Below are positions 8,563 through 17,191 of a stretch of 64,000 bases of DNA, piece by piece; the first letter of the stretch is position 1; every line of letters begins with the position of its first letter. The stretch spans positions 1 through 64,000 of the forward strand of contig JBHELB010000040.1 in the NCBI GenBank assembly GCA_041859045.1, written 5' to 3'. The DNA comes from JBHELB01 sp041859045. GTDB lineage: Bacteria > Hydrogenedentota > Hydrogenedentia > Hydrogenedentales > SLHB01. A program made the position numbers and the translations under genes. The notes under the pieces are model-generated. The model was not told where the DNA came from and made no database searches. It was given only the letters and a program-made list of their open reading frames with translations.

Positions 8563-9378
8563 CTATTTCCCCCCGTTCGCGGATTCAAGCCGCTTCAGGT
8601 GCGCTGCGCCCCCAAGATTCTCCATCTGCCTCAGCACCCACGCCCGCCGCTGGGCAGTGTACCCGTTTGCGGCCTGCGGCGACCAGCGGCGCGGGTTGGG
8701 TAAGATCACCGCCAATCCCGCCGCTTCTTCGCGGGTGAGATCGAGCGCCGATTTTCCATACCAGTGCCGAGAGGCCGCTTCAGCGCCGTAAATGCCCGGC
8801 CCCATTTCCGCCACGTTCAGATAGACCTCGAGAATTCGCTCCTTGCTCCAGACCGCTTCGATCAGCGTCGTGAAATACGTCTCGAATCCCTTTCGCACCC
8901 ACGTACGCGAAGGCCACAGAAACACGTTCTTCGCGGTCTGTTGCGAGATCGTGCTCGCGCCGCGCAGATGTCCGTCGCCCGCCTCGCGTCGGGCCAACGC
9001 CTGCCGAATCTGCTCCGGGTCAAACCCATAGTGCACCGCAAAGCGTTGGTCCTCCGCCGCAATCACCGCCAGCGCCAACTGCGGCGAGATCGATTTCAGC
9101 GGCGTCCAGCGATAGTCGAGCTTGCGCGCGTCGGCGTCGGCCGTGACGTACCGCAGAAGCATTAAGGGCGTCGCGGGAGGTGGGACGAACCTGAACAAAA
9201 GCGCCAGCCCGATGGTCACCACCAGCCACGCGACCACCGCCTTGCCGGTCCACGCCGCAACCCGACGGCTTAGACTTCGCCGCGGCTGCGCGGGCGTCTT
9301 GCCGCGCGCCGGAGCGGATTTAGGCGATGGCCGTAGAAGTTTGCGAACCGGATGCTGTTGTTTGGACCGTTGTGCCAC
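8563..9378 (-). CDS. mtgA: monofunctional peptidoglycan transglycosylase
   Basis: The 271-residue protein (GTG start, GGAG eight bases upstream) has an N-terminal basic stretch, one membrane helix (about 45-65, 'VVAWLVVTIGLALLFRFV') and a GT51 domain. Visible GT51 motifs are 'AAEDQRFAVHYGFD' (catalytic Glu), 'GASTISQQTAKNVFLWP' and 'KERILEVYLNVAEMGPGIYG'. It polymerises glycan strands from lipid II on the periplasmic side of the inner membrane. It heads a three-gene operon with the SpsF-like and glycosyltransferase genes, linking wall growth with surface glycan synthesis. Confidence 0.93.
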   Translation of the reverse strand: MAQRSKQQHPVRKLLRPSPKSAPARGKTPAQPRRSLSRRVAAWTGKAVVAWLVVTIGLALLFRFVPPPATPLMLLRYVTADADARKLDYRWTPLKSISPQLALAVIAAEDQRFAVHYGFDPEQIRQALARREAGDGHLRGASTISQQTAKNVFLWPSRTWVRKGFETYFTTLIEAVWSKERILEVYLNVAEMGPGIYGAEAASRHWYGKSALDLTREEAAGLAVILPNPRRWSPQAANGYTAQRRAWVLRQMENLGGAAHLKRLESANGGK

Positions 9379-9471
9379 TCTGGATTCTCCCGACGAAGGA
9401 TATTACTTGACAAGTCGTCCGTCAAGAGACCGGATCGAACCGAGTTGATGGAAGGCCGAGGGCAAAACAGC

Positions 9472-9497
9472 GGCGTCCGGCCATTTAGCCGGACGCC
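9472..9497 (-). terminator. hairpin downstream of the cold-shock gene
   Basis: Perfect 10-base arms GGCGTCCGGC / GCCGGACGCC around a 6-base loop, about 90 bases past the csp stop on the minus strand. It is followed by GCTGTTTTGCC on that strand, so a terminator is plausible. Confidence 0.55.
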
Positions 9498-9585
9498 TTG
9501 AAGCCCTTGAGGAGGGGCAGTACTCCCAGGGATAGTCCCTGAGACCTTAGGCGAGGTTGCTCCGAATCCCGTACTCGCGGGTACG

Positions 9586-9816
9586 TTACGCGCGCATCAC
9601 ATTGACGGCCTGAAGGCCTTTCGGACTCTCGAGAAGATCAAAGGATACATCCTCGCCTTCTTTGAGTGTGCGGAACCCGTCCATCCGGATGGCCGAATGG
9701 TGGACAAACACATCAATATCCGGACGGGACTCCCGGACGATAAAACCATAGCCTTTCTGGTCGTTAAACCACTTGACCTTTCCCTGATATGTGCCGTTCG
9801 AGAACTCCTGAGTCAC
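9586..9816 (-). CDS. cold-shock domain protein
   Basis: The 76-residue protein has both RNA-binding motifs, KGYGFI (RNP1) and VFVHHSAI (RNP2), in the order of CspA-family proteins. It binds single-stranded RNA or DNA as a chaperone. The start is GTG 9816: GGAGG at 9825-9829 is eight bases upstream, while the further TTG start would place that ribosome site inside the gene. A near-consensus promoter at 9910-9938 gives an mRNA leader of about 87 bases, shorter than that of E. coli cspA. Confidence 0.92.
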   Translation of the reverse strand: MTQEFSNGTYQGKVKWFNDQKGYGFIVRESRPDIDVFVHHSAIRMDGFRTLKEGEDVSFDLLESPKGLQAVNVMRA

Positions 9817-9909
9817 CGATCGTACCTCCAACTTCCGTGGTCCCTTCTCCCTGGATTACTTGCGAAGCCCAGCGCAAGACCCCGAGGGACCCCTACCCTT
9901 GACCTCTCT

Positions 9910-9938
9910 AGTGTACCGAAAAGAGGACATTCTGTCAA
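9910..9938 (-). promoter_or_regulatory. promoter of the cold-shock gene
   Basis: On the minus strand: perfect TTGACA (9933-9938), a 17-base spacer and TACACT (9910-9915). Predicted start of transcription is near 9903. Confidence 0.7.
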
Positions 9939-10111
9939 TAAGTAATAAGGAAACTAAGGATTCAATTTCTTGAATTTATCTACTTAACGTACGGTAGGTT
10001 TCGGAGAGAAAGAAAGAGACATTCGCCAGAAAACGCCTATTTACTGTGTGACAATGGCCCATTTCTGGAAATGGCGTTTTGTGAAAACGCGTACACTCCG
10101 ATCCGGCTGGC

Positions 10112-10843
10112 TCAGATGCCACTGCCCTCGGTGTGGATGCCGCATTCCTTGTTGTCACCATCGAGGGCGTTGAACCAACGCCAGCGCCCGGCGCGCCGGG
10201 CCTCGTGCGACTGCGTGGGAGTGGTGCAGATAACGCACCCGATGCTGGTGTAGCCCTGGTCGTAGAGCCGATTGTAGGGCACCTGATTTTCGCGCAGGTA
10301 CTCCCAGACCTGGGTGTGCGTCCAGTCGGCGAGGGGGGCAAGCTTCAGGATGCGGCGCTCGTCCTGCTCGACATAGCTCGCCTTGGGTACTTGGCCGCGC
10401 GCGCCCGACTGGTCTCGGCGCAACCCCGTGATCCAGACGTCGACCGTGGCTAGAGCCGCGCGGTTCGGCTCGACCTTGCGGACTTGGCAGCAGAACTCCT
10501 GCTTGGCCTTGCTATCGAAGAACAGGTATTCGCCGTGCTGGCGGACCATTCGCTCGAGCCGGTCCGGCGCGGGCTGGAACCGCTCAATGGCTAGGCCATA
10601 CCGCTCCTCCACGCGTTTCATCACGTCATACGTCTCGGGGTGCAGACGCAGCGTGTCGACCGTCAGCACCCGCAGCATGGGCGAGAACTGCGAGGCCAGG
10701 TTGATCATCACGCAGCCCGTGTCCTGAAAACTCGTGATGATGGCCGCGCGCGGGCCGTGGTGTTCCACGGCCCACCGCAACAATTCCGGCGCGCTAAGCT
10801 CATTCAAGGTATCCAGCGATACATGCTCTTCCGTGAGTGACAT
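10112..10843 (-). CDS. cysH: adenylyl-sulfate (APS/PAPS) reductase, iron-sulfur type
   Basis: The 243-residue protein reduces activated sulfate to sulfite with thioredoxin as donor. The CC pair at 118-119 and CxxC at 203-206 are the four ligands of the 4Fe-4S cluster that marks the plant/Pseudomonas-type APS reductase rather than the E. coli PAPS enzyme. The catalytic Cys is in ECGIH near the C-terminus (Cys 234). 'ITSFQDTGCVMI' is the phosphosulfate-binding P-loop region, though it lacks the usual AEDVV wording. It is 33 bases downstream of the sulfite reductase gene and almost certainly in its operon. Confidence 0.92.
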   Translation of the reverse strand: MSLTEEHVSLDTLNELSAPELLRWAVEHHGPRAAIITSFQDTGCVMINLASQFSPMLRVLTVDTLRLHPETYDVMKRVEERYGLAIERFQPAPDRLERMVRQHGEYLFFDSKAKQEFCCQVRKVEPNRAALATVDVWITGLRRDQSGARGQVPKASYVEQDERRILKLAPLADWTHTQVWEYLRENQVPYNRLYDQGYTSIGCVICTTPTQSHEARRAGRWRWFNALDGDNKECGIHTEGSGI

Positions 10844-10876
10844 GTTGTCCTCTTTCCTATCCTCTCGTCGCGGGGA

Positions 10877-12673
10877 CTACTCCTTCGCGGCGGCCACTTC
10901 GCGGGCCGACATCGGAGTAAACACGCGCGCGGTGCTTTCCTTTAGCCGGTCGAGTCCGGCGCGCAGGCACCAATCGCCAAAACGCTCGCCGGCACTGCGC
11001 TCTCGCTTCCACTCGTCGAGTAAATTTCCAATGATCTTGGGCAGACTCGCCAGCGGGACTTTTTCCGTAAGAAGTTCGCCCAGCCGAGTACCGTTGTAGT
11101 CGCCACCGACATACACCAGGTAGCGGTCCGCGCCTGAGCCGATGATCCCGATCTCCGCCGTGCGTGGACGCGAGCAGTTGTTCGGGCAGCCGCTCATGCG
11201 CAGTGTGATGTCCGCATCGCCGTGGCCCGCCGCCTCAAGGGCCTTGCCCAATTCGGGCATTACCCGTTCCGATTCCGCCATGGCCAGCGGGCACAACGGA
11301 AGCGCCGGGCAGGCCATCTCCTGTTGGCGCAAACGCGACAGGTTGCGGTCAGTAGGCAAGGCAAACTCATCGAGCAGCGCCTGCACTGCGGCAACGTCTT
11401 CATCGCGGATGTCCGCGAGGATCACGTTGTGTTGCGGGGTAAACCGCACGCTCGGGCGGAAACGCTCGATAATCGTGCGCAGACCGGTCTTGAACGGCGT
11501 GCCGTCTTCGAAATCCTTAATGCGGCCGTTCTCGATCCACACACCGACATAGTTCAAGCCGGGCTGAATCTGCTTGGACCACCCAAGATAAATGGGCTGA
11601 TCCTTCGGCGTGACTCCGCGCGGCGAGGCGAAACGACGGCCGGCCACCGCGAACACCTCGTCGCGGAAGCGTTCGAATCCCCAGTCGTCGATGAGGTACT
11701 TGAGTCGCGCGTGTTTGCGATTGGCCCGGCCGCCGTGATCGCGTTGCACCCGGACCACTGCCGCCAGCAGAGGAAGCACCTCCTCCTCACTCACAAACGC
11801 CAAGGGGGTCGCTAAGCGAGGATACGTCTCCGGCTTCTTATGCGTCGAACCGAGTCCGCCCCCCACCAGGAACTCATACCCCACGATCCGCCCCTGTTCC
11901 GTCATCGCCAGAATGCCCACATCGTTCGCATAGACGTCCACGGAGTTGTCGAAGTCCGTGGCGAGGGCGATCTTGAACTTTCGAGGCAGATAGGTCTTGC
12001 CGTAGACCGGCTCTTCCGGGGCCTCGGCGGGAACGATGTCCGCAGGGAATAGCACCGTGCCGTCCTCGCGAATCGTTACCTTCTCGTCGTCGAGCCACAG
12101 GTCAAAGTAGCTCGGCGTCGCGGGCAGGTAGGCCGTGCTGATCTGTTCGGAAAGGGCGATCAAATCCACCCCGCAGCTCGCGTAGCGGGGATCGATATCC
12201 GCCACCGGCGGCGCCATCGTATTGCGCACCACGTCGCCGCAGCACCCCAACGTCGTGATGCGCGCCAGGTAGTTCAGGTCGTGAATCAGCGGGCGAAGAT
12301 TGCGCTTCACGACGCCGTGGAACTGCAAATCCTGGCGCGAGGTCGCCCGCATGTCGTTCTGGCCATATTTCACGGACAGATCGTCACAAACCAAATACTG
12401 CTCCGCCGTGATGCGTCCGCCCGGAAATTTGGTCCGCAGCATCATCGTGTATTCTTTGTCCAGTCCCGCCTTCTTTCGCTCCGTACGGGTGTCGCGGTTA
12501 TCCTGCTGGTACATCCCGTGGTGCTTCAGAATCTGTACTGTGCCTTCCGTGAACGAATCGGTCGCCTGACCCAGCTCCTCCGGAATCGCGCCGTAAAGTC
12601 CTTTGCTCTCTATCTTCAACCCCTCGACCTCGGACAGTTTGGTTTCGGGCTTCTGAATGTCTTGCTCTGCCAT
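10877..12673 (-). CDS. cysI: sulfite reductase hemoprotein (siroheme, 4Fe-4S)
   Basis: About 598 residues from ATG 12673, which has AGGAG ten bases upstream; the frame extends 13 codons further without a ribosome site. The C-terminal part has the siroheme/4Fe-4S cysteines: CPALPLC and, about 35 residues on, GCPNNC. The N-terminal 'TFGAIPEEL'-like start, here 'GAIPEELGQATDSFTEGTVQ', is that of NADPH-type CysI or ferredoxin-dependent Sir. It reduces sulfite to sulfide in six-electron steps. No flavoprotein (CysJ) is adjacent, so the electron donor may be ferredoxin. Together with the downstream APS reductase it forms an assimilatory sulfate module. Confidence 0.92.
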   Translation of the reverse strand: MAEQDIQKPETKLSEVEGLKIESKGLYGAIPEELGQATDSFTEGTVQILKHHGMYQQDNRDTRTERKKAGLDKEYTMMLRTKFPGGRITAEQYLVCDDLSVKYGQNDMRATSRQDLQFHGVVKRNLRPLIHDLNYLARITTLGCCGDVVRNTMAPPVADIDPRYASCGVDLIALSEQISTAYLPATPSYFDLWLDDEKVTIREDGTVLFPADIVPAEAPEEPVYGKTYLPRKFKIALATDFDNSVDVYANDVGILAMTEQGRIVGYEFLVGGGLGSTHKKPETYPRLATPLAFVSEEEVLPLLAAVVRVQRDHGGRANRKHARLKYLIDDWGFERFRDEVFAVAGRRFASPRGVTPKDQPIYLGWSKQIQPGLNYVGVWIENGRIKDFEDGTPFKTGLRTIIERFRPSVRFTPQHNVILADIRDEDVAAVQALLDEFALPTDRNLSRLRQQEMACPALPLCPLAMAESERVMPELGKALEAAGHGDADITLRMSGCPNNCSRPRTAEIGIIGSGADRYLVYVGGDYNGTRLGELLTEKVPLASLPKIIGNLLDEWKRERSAGERFGDWCLRAGLDRLKESTARVFTPMSAREVAAAKE

Positions 12674-12725
12674 CGTGCCAGTACTCCTTGCTTCCTTACT
12701 GTAGATAACCACGAACTTACCTCAA

Positions 12726-12753
12726 TTATTACCCAAAGAATCAGGAAAGTCAA
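12726..12753 (-). promoter_or_regulatory. candidate promoter of the sulfate-reduction operon
   Basis: On the minus strand TTGACT (12748-12753), a 16-base spacer and TAATAA (12726-12731), about 53 bases upstream of the cysI start. Confidence 0.5.
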
Positions 12754-12943
12754 CTTTTCAACCACGCAGCAGCTCGGAGCAAGAGAAGCGGCATTGTTTA
12801 TTCATTGTTGACAAAGTATCTTCGACGCATTGTGTCTTTTTCCCCGTCGTGTCTGGACTTATGCGCGGCATGTACCTTGCATGCGAACAGAGGGGGAACT
12901 TTTGTGTAACGTAACCCCAGGCACAGAACCGTATAGAGCGAGG

Positions 12944-13756
12944 ATGAAGCGAATGAACAGCGTAGGGACCAGGCTGGCGATGCTGGTGGGGGTGTTCGTG
13001 TTTCTGGCCGGCGGTGTGGCGTCGGCCACGCCCATGATGGCTCATTTCTCGGGAACCGCCACCGACTTCTACGAGGAAACTTACGCATATAGCGACAGTT
13101 TGGGCAACAGCACCAACTTTTCCGACAATTTTGGCACGGAAACCTACAACGTCGACTGGTACGTGTGTGTCGATGTGGAGTTTACGGGGCAAGTCGTGAC
13201 CGATAATCCGTGGCAGTACAAGGAAGAAAATTTCTACGTGGGGACGGTTCTCGGTATTTTCGCGGTGCAGTTCAGCGGGCCCACCGATTCCGCCGCACTC
13301 AAGAACACGGTCAGCGGTTCCTATGCTCAGGATTGGCAGACGCTTAGCTACTTTGAGACGATGAGCGGGTTCGCGCAGTACGAAGAGTATAGTCAAACAA
13401 AGTGGACGGAGACCTTGCCAAGCGTGGTGAATGAGATGACGCTGGATCAGTCGTATGCGTTTCAGACCAGCCTGTATTACTCTCTTGAACCGGCCATTTG
13501 GTCCTTGCTGAACATTGCCAATGGGATCGAGGTGTCCTCCACCACGCTTCTTGCCGACGGCACAGGTGAAGATCCCGTCACGGGCGCTGCGTTCACTTCC
13601 TCCCTGTACCACCACACGAGCCGCACCACCCTCTACGATGGCGAGTTTGTGGGCTGGGAACAGTGCGACGGAAACGACGACTTGGTTCCCGAACCCGCGA
13701 CGTTGGCCTTGATGGGAATCGGACTGACCGCCCTCGTGCTGCGCAGACGCGTTTGA
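12944..13756 (+). CDS. PEP-CTERM sorted exported protein
   Basis: The protein has an N-terminal signal peptide ('MLVGVFVFLAGGVASATP') and ends in the PEP-CTERM sorting signal: VPEPATLALMGIG, a hydrophobic helix, then LRRR and V. Such proteins are recognised by exosortase/EpsH and passed to the cell surface or matrix in strains that make exopolysaccharide. The middle is rich in Thr, Ser, Tyr, Asn and Asp with no family I know. ATG 12944 is used; ATG 12953, nine bases later with AGGA at better spacing, may be the true start. No exosortase is in this window. Confidence 0.85.
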   Translation: MKRMNSVGTRLAMLVGVFVFLAGGVASATPMMAHFSGTATDFYEETYAYSDSLGNSTNFSDNFGTETYNVDWYVCVDVEFTGQVVTDNPWQYKEENFYVGTVLGIFAVQFSGPTDSAALKNTVSGSYAQDWQTLSYFETMSGFAQYEEYSQTKWTETLPSVVNEMTLDQSYAFQTSLYYSLEPAIWSLLNIANGIEVSSTTLLADGTGEDPVTGAAFTSSLYHHTSRTTLYDGEFVGWEQCDGNDDLVPEPATLALMGIGLTALVLRRRV

Positions 13757-13762
13757 GAAGAG

Positions 13763-13933
13763 ATTACACCACAGGGACACAGGACACAGAGAGGAAAAAC
13801 ACGCACTTCAAAACTGAGAGAAGGAACAAAGGATTATGACGCGGGTCTCTTCTAGCCATTCTCTTCCACTTCCGAACACCGTCGGAATTTTTCTTCCTCT
13901 TCTCTGTGACCTCTGTGCCCCTGTGGTGTAATT
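13763..13933. repeat. 171-bp inverted-repeat element (ACCACAGGGACACAGG type)
   Basis: The left arm, about 36 bases from ATTACACCACAGGGACACAG (13763), is mirrored by the right arm ending CCCCTGTGGTGTAATT at 13933. The arms keep the periodic ACACAG/CACAGAG wording with a few indels. The centre is unrelated sequence. The element sits between the convergent PEP-CTERM and kinase genes. Arms of this wording recur in intergenic regions of many bacterial genomes; function unknown. Confidence 0.65.
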
Positions 13934-14012
13934 CACTCCCTCTTCTTACTTCCGACACACTTCGCCCTACCCACCTACTGAAGAGGTGCGTTATCGGTCA
14001 CTCGAAAATGGG

Positions 14013-15770
14013 TTAATGGCCGGGATTGTAGAGGTCTTCGTCCGTGGTGCGCCGTGCTGGGGGCGCGGGCGCTTCCTTCTCTTTTTGCGCGGCAGCGGCG
14101 GCCGCAGCGGCTTCCCGCGCCGCTCGCGCGAGACCTTCGAAGAAGGCGTTCTTATCGGGTAGGTCAGGCCGCGGATAGAGGTAGAGCGTTTGTCCCGGCC
14201 AGATGGACCGCGTGCTCTTGAGGCGATTCCACCACTGCAAGTCTTTCACATCCACGTTCTGCGAGGCGGCGATCTTCGGCAAGGTGTCACCGCGCTGTAC
14301 GACATAGGTCGGCGTGGTGGAGACCGTCCCGGCTGCGGCGGCAGGAGTTCCCCCAGCGGGCGCGCCAACCGTTGCTCCGGGCGCAGCCGAACCGTCACCA
14401 ACCACAACCGCAGCCACGGCTAGTGTGTCCAGCGGAGGCGCCATTGGGAGCGCTTCGGCGATGGCGGTATTGCCCGGAGTCGCCGCTGGACTCGCGTCTG
14501 TTGTCGCGGGCACAGCGGGAGCCGACGTTGGGACCTGCGTCGGCAGCGCGAGCGCCGGAAGCGGCGCGGCTACGGGCGGAGGCGGCGCAAGGGGGTAGAC
14601 AATGGTGCCTTCACTCGGCGCTGGCCCCGTGAGGCGTGCAAAGGGCGACCATTTCGCGGGCCCAAATAGAATCAACGCAACGCCGAGAAAGAGAATCACG
14701 CCCACGGCAACAAACGCACCCGTCATGGCCCTGCGGGCTTGCTTGAATGGCCGCAGCGTTGTGCCGGTTGCGTCGAGCGGCGGCGCGGTGTCGACTCCGG
14801 ACACCGGGGCGGGGATGTTGAGCGGCGCGGTCCTTGCCAAGACGCCAGCCCCTACGCCCGAGGGCATGGTGTTTGGCTGCGCAGCGGAAAGGCGGAGCAA
14901 GGCATCGCGGAAGTCCCGCGCGGAAGCGAAGCGCTCCGTCGGATGTTTGGCTAGGGCTTTGTCAATGAGTCCCTGCACACCCGCCGGATCGACCGGTGGA
15001 AAACGAAACGATACGGACGGCACATTGCCGTTGACGTGCCCGCTGATCACTTCGGTAAGCGTACCGGTGAACGGCGGCGAACCCGAGAAAAGCTGATAGA
15101 GCACAACGCCCACCGCATAGAGGTCCGTCGCGGGCGTCACGGGACCGTACGTACGCCCGTCGATCTGCTCGGGCGCCATATAGAGCGGCGTTCCCGGACC
15201 GCCGGTGTTCGACGTAGTCACCTGGGTCATCACGTCGGTCGTATCGGTCAGGCGCGCGATGCCGAAGTCCATGAGCTTCGCTGTCACTTCGCCGCGGTCG
15301 TCCCAGTTCAGCATGATGTTGGCGGGCTTGATGTCGCGATGCACCACGCCTTGCGCGTGAATGCGGCTGAGCGCATCGAGGATTTGTCCGGCGATGGCGA
15401 AGGCCGCTTTGAGCGGCAAGGGGCGCGTCTGCGTCGAGGCTTCTTGCGCGAGATACTGTTGCAACGTCATACCTGAGACGTACTCGAGCACGAGATGAAT
15501 CATCTCGTGTTCCTGAAACATGTCATAGAGCGCGACGATGTGCGGGTGTGAGCCGATCTTGGCGTGCAACAGACACTCGCGCTCGACCCGCTTCACGACG
15601 TTCGGGTCTTTGCACAACTCGGCGCGCACGGTCTTGATCGCGACCTGCCGGTGCAGCATGCGATCCGTGGCCAAATGGACCTCTCCCATTCCACCCACGC
15701 CGAGTTGGCGTTCCAGGCGGAAGCGGCCTTGTTTCAGGATAGTCGTTGTCGGGTTCGATTCGCCGGGCAC
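14013..15770 (-). CDS. PknB-type Ser/Thr kinase with C-terminal LysM domain
   Basis: From GTG 15770 (GGAAGGA upstream) the product is 585 residues; a further GTG at 15827 lacks a ribosome site. Kinase motifs are complete: GVGGMGEV (24-31), VAIK (Lys 46), HRDIKPAN (144-151), DFGIAR (168-173) and APEQ. A Pro/Ala-rich linker surrounds a membrane helix near residue 355 ('VAVGVILFLGVALILF'). After it comes a second Pro/Ala stretch and one LysM domain ('YVVQRGDTLPKIAASQNVDV' to 'PGQTLYLYP'). The layout suggests a cytoplasmic kinase that senses peptidoglycan outside, as PASTA kinases do in Gram-positives. A stop follows an acidic, Ala-rich tail. Confidence 0.9.
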   Translation of the reverse strand: MPGESNPTTTILKQGRFRLERQLGVGGMGEVHLATDRMLHRQVAIKTVRAELCKDPNVVKRVERECLLHAKIGSHPHIVALYDMFQEHEMIHLVLEYVSGMTLQQYLAQEASTQTRPLPLKAAFAIAGQILDALSRIHAQGVVHRDIKPANIMLNWDDRGEVTAKLMDFGIARLTDTTDVMTQVTTSNTGGPGTPLYMAPEQIDGRTYGPVTPATDLYAVGVVLYQLFSGSPPFTGTLTEVISGHVNGNVPSVSFRFPPVDPAGVQGLIDKALAKHPTERFASARDFRDALLRLSAAQPNTMPSGVGAGVLARTAPLNIPAPVSGVDTAPPLDATGTTLRPFKQARRAMTGAFVAVGVILFLGVALILFGPAKWSPFARLTGPAPSEGTIVYPLAPPPPVAAPLPALALPTQVPTSAPAVPATTDASPAATPGNTAIAEALPMAPPLDTLAVAAVVVGDGSAAPGATVGAPAGGTPAAAAGTVSTTPTYVVQRGDTLPKIAASQNVDVKDLQWWNRLKSTRSIWPGQTLYLYPRPDLPDKNAFFEGLARAAREAAAAAAAAQKEKEAPAPPARRTTDEDLYNPGH

Positions 15771-15866
15771 GTTATGTTCCTTCCCGTCGTTTGCGTCTGT
15801 ACTACGACCGGGACTTGAGTCTAGCACACTGTCCGCGTTTCCAGTACATCCAGTCGCGCGCGGGCA

Positions 15867-17075
15867 TTACGGGCGGCGGGCGGGGCGTTGCAGCACAAAG
15901 GACAGCGCCAGCGCGGCCAGGGCAAGCCCCGCCCCGAGCCAGAACGCGGGCTTGGAACCGGCGGTATCCCATAGCGCCCCTGCCGCGATACTGCCGGCGA
16001 GCATGGCGAAGCCGCCAAGCATGTGGAATAGGCCGAGCGCCGTTCCCCGACGCGTCTTGGGGGCGTGTTCCGCGACGAGCGCCTTGCCGACGCCCTGGGT
16101 AAGTCCCATGTACGCGCCGTAGACGAGAAAAAGCGCCCAGAGCCCCGGTCCGCTCGTCAGCGGGAAGGCGAGGTACACAATCGCGTAGAGCAGCCACCCC
16201 AGCCGCAATGCGCCCCAACGTCCGAAGCGATCGCTGAACACGCCCGCCGGGTAGGAAAGCAGCGTGTAGCTGAGGTTGTACCACGCATAGGCGAGAATGA
16301 CCGCAACATCGCTCAGGCCCGCGTCGTGTGCGCGCAGCAACAAAAATGCGTCGCTGCTATTGGCGAATGCGAAAAGCGTCATCAGCAGGCAGGCGCGCCA
16401 ATATGCGGGGGACAGCGGCTCTGTAGGCGTCGACGCTCCATCCGGGTGGGACTCCGCGGCGGGCGCTTCCGGCTCGCGCACGCGAAACGTCAGCCACACC
16501 GCGGCCGCGCCGGGGATCAACGCAAGCGCGAAGATGGCGCGGTATCCTTGCGGCATGATGGCCAGCAACCCGGCCGCCGCAAGCGCGCCCACGAGTGCGC
16601 CCGCTGTGTCCATCGCGCGGTGAAAGCCGAATGCACGCCCGCCTTGTTCTGCGGGAACGATGTCGGCGATGAGCGCATCGCGGGCGGTCGTGCGCAGCCC
16701 CTTGCCAAAGCGGTCCACACCGCGCGCGAGCAGCACCATCGGCCACGCACCGGCAACGGCCAGCAGTAGCTTCGCCCCCGCGCCAAGACCGTAACCCCAG
16801 CGCACATACGGCACGCGGCGGCGCAGACGATCGCTGTGCCAGCCGCTCACTCCCTTCATCAGGCTCACAATCGCTTCCGCAATGCCCTCCACAAACCCGA
16901 GCGCCAGCGCAGGCGCAGCCAGCGTCGCGGTCATGAACAGGGGAATTACGGGATACGCCATTTCCGAGGCGATGTCCGTGAACAGGCTCACCCAGCCAAG
17001 CGTGATGACGGCCGCGGGCAGGCCCGTCAGCCGGGAGAGACCATAGCGTGTTTTGAGCCTTGGTTCGTTAGACAT
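15867..17075 (-). CDS. MFS transporter
   Basis: A 402-residue integral membrane protein with about twelve hydrophobic segments in two halves. The cytoplasmic loop signature between helices 2 and 3 is 'GVSGWHSDRLRRRVPYVRWG', close to the MFS consensus G-x-x-x-D-R-x-G-R-R, and the matching site in the second half is 'GVFSDRFGRWGALRLGW'. The 'FVEGIAEAIVSLMKG' segment in helix 2 is found in a group of sugar/multidrug efflux-like MFS proteins. Substrate unknown. It is transcribed divergently from the protease gene. Confidence 0.85.
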   Translation of the reverse strand: MSNEPRLKTRYGLSRLTGLPAAVITLGWVSLFTDIASEMAYPVIPLFMTATLAAPALALGFVEGIAEAIVSLMKGVSGWHSDRLRRRVPYVRWGYGLGAGAKLLLAVAGAWPMVLLARGVDRFGKGLRTTARDALIADIVPAEQGGRAFGFHRAMDTAGALVGALAAAGLLAIMPQGYRAIFALALIPGAAAVWLTFRVREPEAPAAESHPDGASTPTEPLSPAYWRACLLMTLFAFANSSDAFLLLRAHDAGLSDVAVILAYAWYNLSYTLLSYPAGVFSDRFGRWGALRLGWLLYAIVYLAFPLTSGPGLWALFLVYGAYMGLTQGVGKALVAEHAPKTRRGTALGLFHMLGGFAMLAGSIAAGALWDTAGSKPAFWLGAGLALAALALSFVLQRPARRP

Positions 17076-17191
17076 AACGCAAGCATAACGCTCCGTCTGG
17101 CCGCCTCACAACACGGTGCTTGCGCGCAGGGCGGCGCTGTGTTATTCGTGGAATGACACGCGGCAAGGAAATCGCCGCGCAAGGAGGTCGT

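Noticed and set aside
12808..12836. TTGACA with a 17-base spacer upstream of the PEP-CTERM gene
   Set aside because: The -10 would be TGTGTC, too poor to list as a promoter without other support.
12758..13780. 340-codon frame opposite the PEP-CTERM gene
   Set aside because: The + strand gene has a signal peptide and sorting tail; the opposite frame has no ribosome site and no motif.
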